Assembly (NCBI GenBank): GCA_946545105.1
Contig: CAMNMY010000018.1
Span: forward strand, 1 to 9,666
Source of the DNA: an uncultured Clostridia bacterium
GTDB lineage: Bacteria; Bacillota_A; Clostridia; Christensenellales; UBA3700
Length of the DNA stretch: 9,666 bases
Direction of reading: 5' to 3'
Shown: positions 6,853-9,666 of the stretch, one piece after another
Layout of the letters: each line of letters starts with the position of its first letter
Numbering within the stretch: position 1 is the stretch's first letter
Program-made: the position numbers and the translations under genes
The notes under the pieces: model-generated
What the model saw: only the letters and a program-made list of their open reading frames with translations
Databases searched by the model: none
Told to the model about the DNA's origin: nothing

Positions 6853-6876
6853 CACAGATAAGACTTATTTTTCTTT
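6840..6876 (+). terminator. Regulated intrinsic terminator (attenuator) ahead of pyrC
   Basis: AUAAGUCUUGUC (6840-6851) pairs with GAUAAGACUUAU (6857-6868) over 12 bp with one G-U wobble and a 5-nt loop (6852-6856). UUUUCUUU (6869-6876) follows. It lies about 63 nt after the predicted transcription start and ends 31 nt before the pyrC ATG. Its 5' arm overlaps the antiterminator. Confidence 0.85.
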
Positions 6877-6902
6877 AAATGGTACAGAGAGACCAAAAGG
6901 AG
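6870..6902 (+). promoter_or_regulatory. Second PyrR-like hairpin sequestering the pyrC Shine-Dalgarno
   Basis: The hexaloop CAGAGA recurs at 6885-6890. Below it are an A-G mismatch (6884-6891), then UGGU (6880-6883) paired with ACCA (6892-6895), and a 5'-side purine bulge AAA (6877-6879). The lower stem pairs UUUCUUU (6870-6876) with AAAGGAG (6896-6902), including two G-U pairs. The lower stem covers the pyrC ribosome binding site. The layout matches the first PyrR site, though the loop-closing mismatch makes it a weaker match. It suggests translational repression in addition to attenuation; this is inference. Confidence 0.5.
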
Positions 6903-6907
6903 TAAAA

Positions 6908-8113
6908 ATGTTAGGTTTAAACGTAAAATGCTGTATTCCAGACAAATACAAGAAAACTATCATAGATAGTTTCCTTCAAAATGAATCACTTGAAAAATTT
7001 AATACTAATCAATATACAATTTTACCTGGTTTTTGTGACGTACATGTCCATTTTAGAGAACCAGGTTTTTCATATAAAGAGACAATAAAGACTGGTTCAA
7101 TGGCAGCAGCTCATGGTGGATATACTGCAGTTTGCACAATGCCAAATTTAAATCCAGTTCCACATTCAATTGAAAATCTAAAAATTCAACAAGATATCAT
7201 AGATAGAGATGCTTGCATTGCTATATATCCATATGGAGCTATAACAGTTAATGAAAAAGGCGAAGAACTTGCAGATTTTGATGGCATGAAAGATATGGTA
7301 GTTGCTTTTTCTGACGATGGTAGAGGCTTGCAAAGAGCTGAAATGATGGAGAAGGCAATGAAGAAAGCAAAAGAGCTAGATAAGATTATAGTTGCTCATT
7401 GCGAAGTAAACGAACTTTTAAAGGGTGGATATATTCACGATGGAGAATATGCAAAGGCTCATAACCACAGAGGAATCTGCTCTGCATCAGAATATGAGCA
7501 AATTGCTCGTGATGTAGAAATTGCAAAGAAATATAATGCAAAATATCATGTATGTCATATATCTACAAAAGAAAGTGTAGAGATTATAAGAAAGGCAAAA
7601 GCTGAAGGCGTAAACGTTACTTGCGAGACAGCACCTCATTATTTAGTTTTAGATGATTCAATGTTAAAAGAAGATGGAATTTGGAAAATGAATCCACCTT
7701 TAAGATCTTCTCAAGATAGACAAGCTTTAATTGAAGGAATTTTAGATGGCACAATCGATATGATAGCAACAGATCATGCGCCACATTCTCAAGAAGAAAA
7801 ATCAAAAGGCTTAGAGAAGAGTCCATTTGGAATAGTTGGTATTGAGAATGCATTCCAAGTTCTATATACAAATTTAGTAAAAAAAGGAATCATATCTTTA
7901 GAAAAATTAATCCAACTTTTAGTTGTTAACCCAAGAGAGAGATTCAATATTCCAATGAATGCAGATTACAGTATTTGGGATTTAGATAAGGAAACAGTAA
8001 TTGATTCTAAAACATTCTTATCAATGGGGAAAGCAACACCATTTGATGGAGAAAAAGTATTAGGAGAAATTGAAGCTACGGTATATCAAGGAAATATCGT
8101 ATATAAAAAATAG
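6908..8113 (+). CDS. pyrC: Dihydroorotase, class I
   Basis: PyrC closes N-carbamoyl-L-aspartate to L-dihydroorotate, the third step of de novo pyrimidine synthesis, in the cytosol. The metal-dependent amidohydrolase motifs are all present: PGFCDVHVHFREPG at 40-53 with zinc ligands His46 and His48, FSDDG at 134-138 with the bridging Asp (the residue that replaces carbamylated Lys in this subgroup), AHCE with His164, HVCHIST at 214-220 with His217, NPPLRS at 262-267, and ATDHAPHS at 287-294 with catalytic Asp289. Its 401 residues are somewhat short of the usual ~425; the missing part is the N-terminal beta strand region before PGF. The start is set by AAAAGGAG (6895-6902), 5 nt upstream. It is the first gene of a leader-regulated operon, and carB follows after 33 nt. 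Confidence 0.95.
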   Translation: MLGLNVKCCIPDKYKKTIIDSFLQNESLEKFNTNQYTILPGFCDVHVHFREPGFSYKETIKTGSMAAAHGGYTAVCTMPNLNPVPHSIENLKIQQDIIDRDACIAIYPYGAITVNEKGEELADFDGMKDMVVAFSDDGRGLQRAEMMEKAMKKAKELDKIIVAHCEVNELLKGGYIHDGEYAKAHNHRGICSASEYEQIARDVEIAKKYNAKYHVCHISTKESVEIIRKAKAEGVNVTCETAPHYLVLDDSMLKEDGIWKMNPPLRSSQDRQALIEGILDGTIDMIATDHAPHSQEEKSKGLEKSPFGIVGIENAFQVLYTNLVKKGIISLEKLIQLLVVNPRERFNIPMNADYSIWDLDKETVIDSKTFLSMGKATPFDGEKVLGEIEATVYQGNIVYKK

Positions 8114-8146
8114 AAAAAATTATTTGCTTTAGGAGGCATATTATAT

Positions 8147-9666
8147 ATGGCAAAGAGAAAGGACATCAAAAAGATTTTAATCATTGGTTCAGGTCCAATC
8201 GTAATTGGACAAGCTGCAGAATTTGACTATGCTGGAACACAAGCATGTCTTGCTTTAAAAGAAGAAGGATATGAAGTAGTTTTAGTAAACTCAAACCCAG
8301 CTACAATCATGACAGACACAACAATCGCTGATAAGGTTTACATGGAACCTCTAACACTTGAGTACATTGCAAAGATTCTACGTTATGAAAGACCAGATGC
8401 AATCGTTCCAGGTATCGGTGGACAAACAGGTTTGAACCTAGCTATGCAACTTGAAAAGAAGGGCGTTTTAAAAGAATGTAATGTTGAACTTCTAGGAACT
8501 CCATCTACAAGTATTGAAAGAGCAGAAGATAGAGAATTGTTCAAGGAAATGTGTCAATCAATCGGAGAACCAGTTATCCCTTCAGAAATTACATATTCAG
8601 TAGAAGAAGCTATCAAGGCAGCTGATGATATTGGATACCCAGTAGTTTTAAGACCAGCTTTCACACTAGGTGGAACAGGTGGTGGTTTTGCCAACAATAA
8701 AGAAGAATTAATTGAAGTTGCTACAAACGGATTCCAATTATCTCCAGTTCATCAAGTATTAGTTGAAAAGAGCGTTAAAGGATATAAGGAAATCGAGTTC
8801 GAAGTTATGAGAGACTCTAATGACCACGCAATTACAATTTGCGGTATGGAAAACGTTGACCCAGTTGGTGTACATACAGGTGACTCAATCGTTGTAGCTC
8901 CAATTATGTCTCTAAATGATCATGACTTAAAGATGTTAAACGATAGTGCTATTAAGATTATTAAGGAATTAAAGATTGAAGGTGGATGTAACGTACAATT
9001 CGCTTTAAATCCAAATTCTTCTGAATACTACCTAATCGAAGTTAACCCAAGAGTTTCAAGATCTTCAGCTTTAGCTTCAAAGGCATCAGGATATCCAATC
9101 GCTAGAGTAACAGCTAAGATTGCTGTAGGTATGGCTCTTGAAGATATTCATGTTGGTGGTACAACAGCAGATAAAGAACCAAGCTTAGATTATGTAGTTG
9201 CTAAGTTCCCAAGATTCCCATTTGATAAGTTCTCAACAGCTTCAAATAAATTAGGAACACAAATGAAGGCAACAGGTGAAGTTATGTCAATCGGTTCAAA
9301 TCTAGAAGAGTGCTTCCTAAAGGCTACAAGATCACTAGAAGTTGGCGTAACACACATCTATGTTCCAAAGTTCGATAATATGTCTAAAGAAGAATTGATG
9401 AATTACGTTTCAGAATTCAGAGCAGATAACATCTTTGCTATTGCTGAATTAGTAGCTCGTGGAGCAACAATTGAAGAGATGGCAAAAGTTACAATGATTA
9501 CTCCTCTATTCTTAGAAGCAATAAAGAGAATTGTAGATAAAGAAACTGAGTTAAAAGCTCATAAACTAGATGCAGCTGTTCTAAAGTCTGCAAAGGTAAT
9601 AGGCTTCTCAGATAAGTTTATTGCTAAGTTATGGGATATGAAAGAAATTGAAGTTATAAATTTAAA
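8147..9666 (+). CDS. carB: Carbamoyl-phosphate synthase large subunit, 3'-truncated by the window
   Basis: CarB makes carbamoyl phosphate from ammonia (delivered by the glutaminase CarA), bicarbonate and two ATP. The window holds the first 506 codons of a protein usually near 1,070 residues: the N-terminal carboxyphosphate ATP-grasp half and most of the oligomerisation domain. Visible: [18 protein letters not shown] at 13-30, [10 protein letters not shown] at 88-97, Arg129, Arg169 ([14 protein letters not shown]), VHTGDS with His243, Gln284, and [17 protein letters not shown] at 297-313 with Glu298 and Asn300, close to the E. coli numbering. The start is clear: AGGAGG at 8131-8136, 10 nt before the ATG. 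No carA lies between pyrC and carB; it must be downstream or elsewhere. Being second in the operon, it should share the PyrR-type leader control; its own strong ribosome binding site would let it escape any pyrC-specific translational block. Confidence 0.97.
   Translation, partial: MAKRKDIKKILIIGSGPIVIGQAAEFDYAGTQACLALKEEGYEVVLVNSNPATIMTDTTIADKVYMEPLTLEYIAKILRYERPDAIVPGIGGQTGLNLAMQLEKKGVLKECNVELLGTPSTSIERAEDRELFKEMCQSIGEPVIPSEITYSVEEAIKAADDIGYPVVLRPAFTLGGTGGGFANNKEELIEVATNGFQLSPVHQVLVEKSVKGYKEIEFEVMRDSNDHAITICGMENVDPVGVHTGDSIVVAPIMSLNDHDLKMLNDSAIKIIKELKIEGGCNVQFALNPNSSEYYLIEVNPRVSRSSALASKASGYPIARVTAKIAVGMALEDIHVGGTTADKEPSLDYVVAKFPRFPFDKFSTASNKLGTQMKATGEVMSIGSNLEECFLKATRSLEVGVTHIYVPKFDNMSKEELMNYVSEFRADNIFAIAELVARGATIEEMAKVTMITPLFLEAIKRIVDKETELKAHKLDAAVLKSAKVIGFSDKFIAKLWDMKEIEVINL

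Noticed and set aside
6785..6902. T-box riboswitch, because of AGAGA motifs and GGTAC near the end of the leader
   Set aside because: There is no T-box bulge consensus (UGGN in its usual context) or long Stem I with specifier loop; the structure fits a PyrR element ahead of pyrimidine genes far better.

Overview
The window is an AT-rich stretch from a low-GC Gram-positive (Bacillota/Firmicutes-type) genome. All genes are on the + strand and tightly packed, with AGGAG-type ribosome binding sites and arginine mostly as AGA. Every tryptophan I checked is TGG and none is TGA, so the standard code applies and a Mycoplasma-type code 4 is unlikely. Gene content (RsmD/CoaD, 5-formyl-THF cyclo-ligase, PyrC, CarB, an extracellular-type transglutaminase) suggests a gut-type Firmicute, but I cannot place it more finely.

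Region 1 (1-6365) reads as one transcription unit. It holds the C-terminal part of a large transglutaminase-fold protein (5' end outside the window), a YbhJ-type aconitase-superfamily hydratase, 5-formyltetrahydrofolate cyclo-ligase, a single ORF in which the 16S rRNA methyltransferase RsmD is fused to phosphopantetheine adenylyltransferase CoaD, and a small coiled-coil protein. The last four are spaced 2 nt apart or overlap (14 nt, then ATGA), so translational coupling is expected. A strong intrinsic terminator at 6338-6365 closes the unit.

Region 2 (6366-6691) is a monocistronic RelB/DinJ-family antitoxin with its own promoter. The promoter is overlaid by repeated ATATAC half-sites that look like an autoregulatory operator. 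No toxin gene follows.

Region 3 (6692-9666) is the start of a pyrimidine biosynthesis operon: pyrC, then carB, which runs off the window. Its ~130-nt leader folds on paper into a PyrR-type attenuator: a PyrR-binding hairpin with hexaloop CAGAGA, an overlapping antiterminator and an overlapping intrinsic terminator. Just downstream is a second PyrR-like hairpin, also with a CAGAGA hexaloop, whose lower stem would bury the pyrC Shine-Dalgarno. This suggests control of one operon at both transcription and translation and is the most interesting regulatory signal here. The RsmD-CoaD fusion is the most interesting protein.
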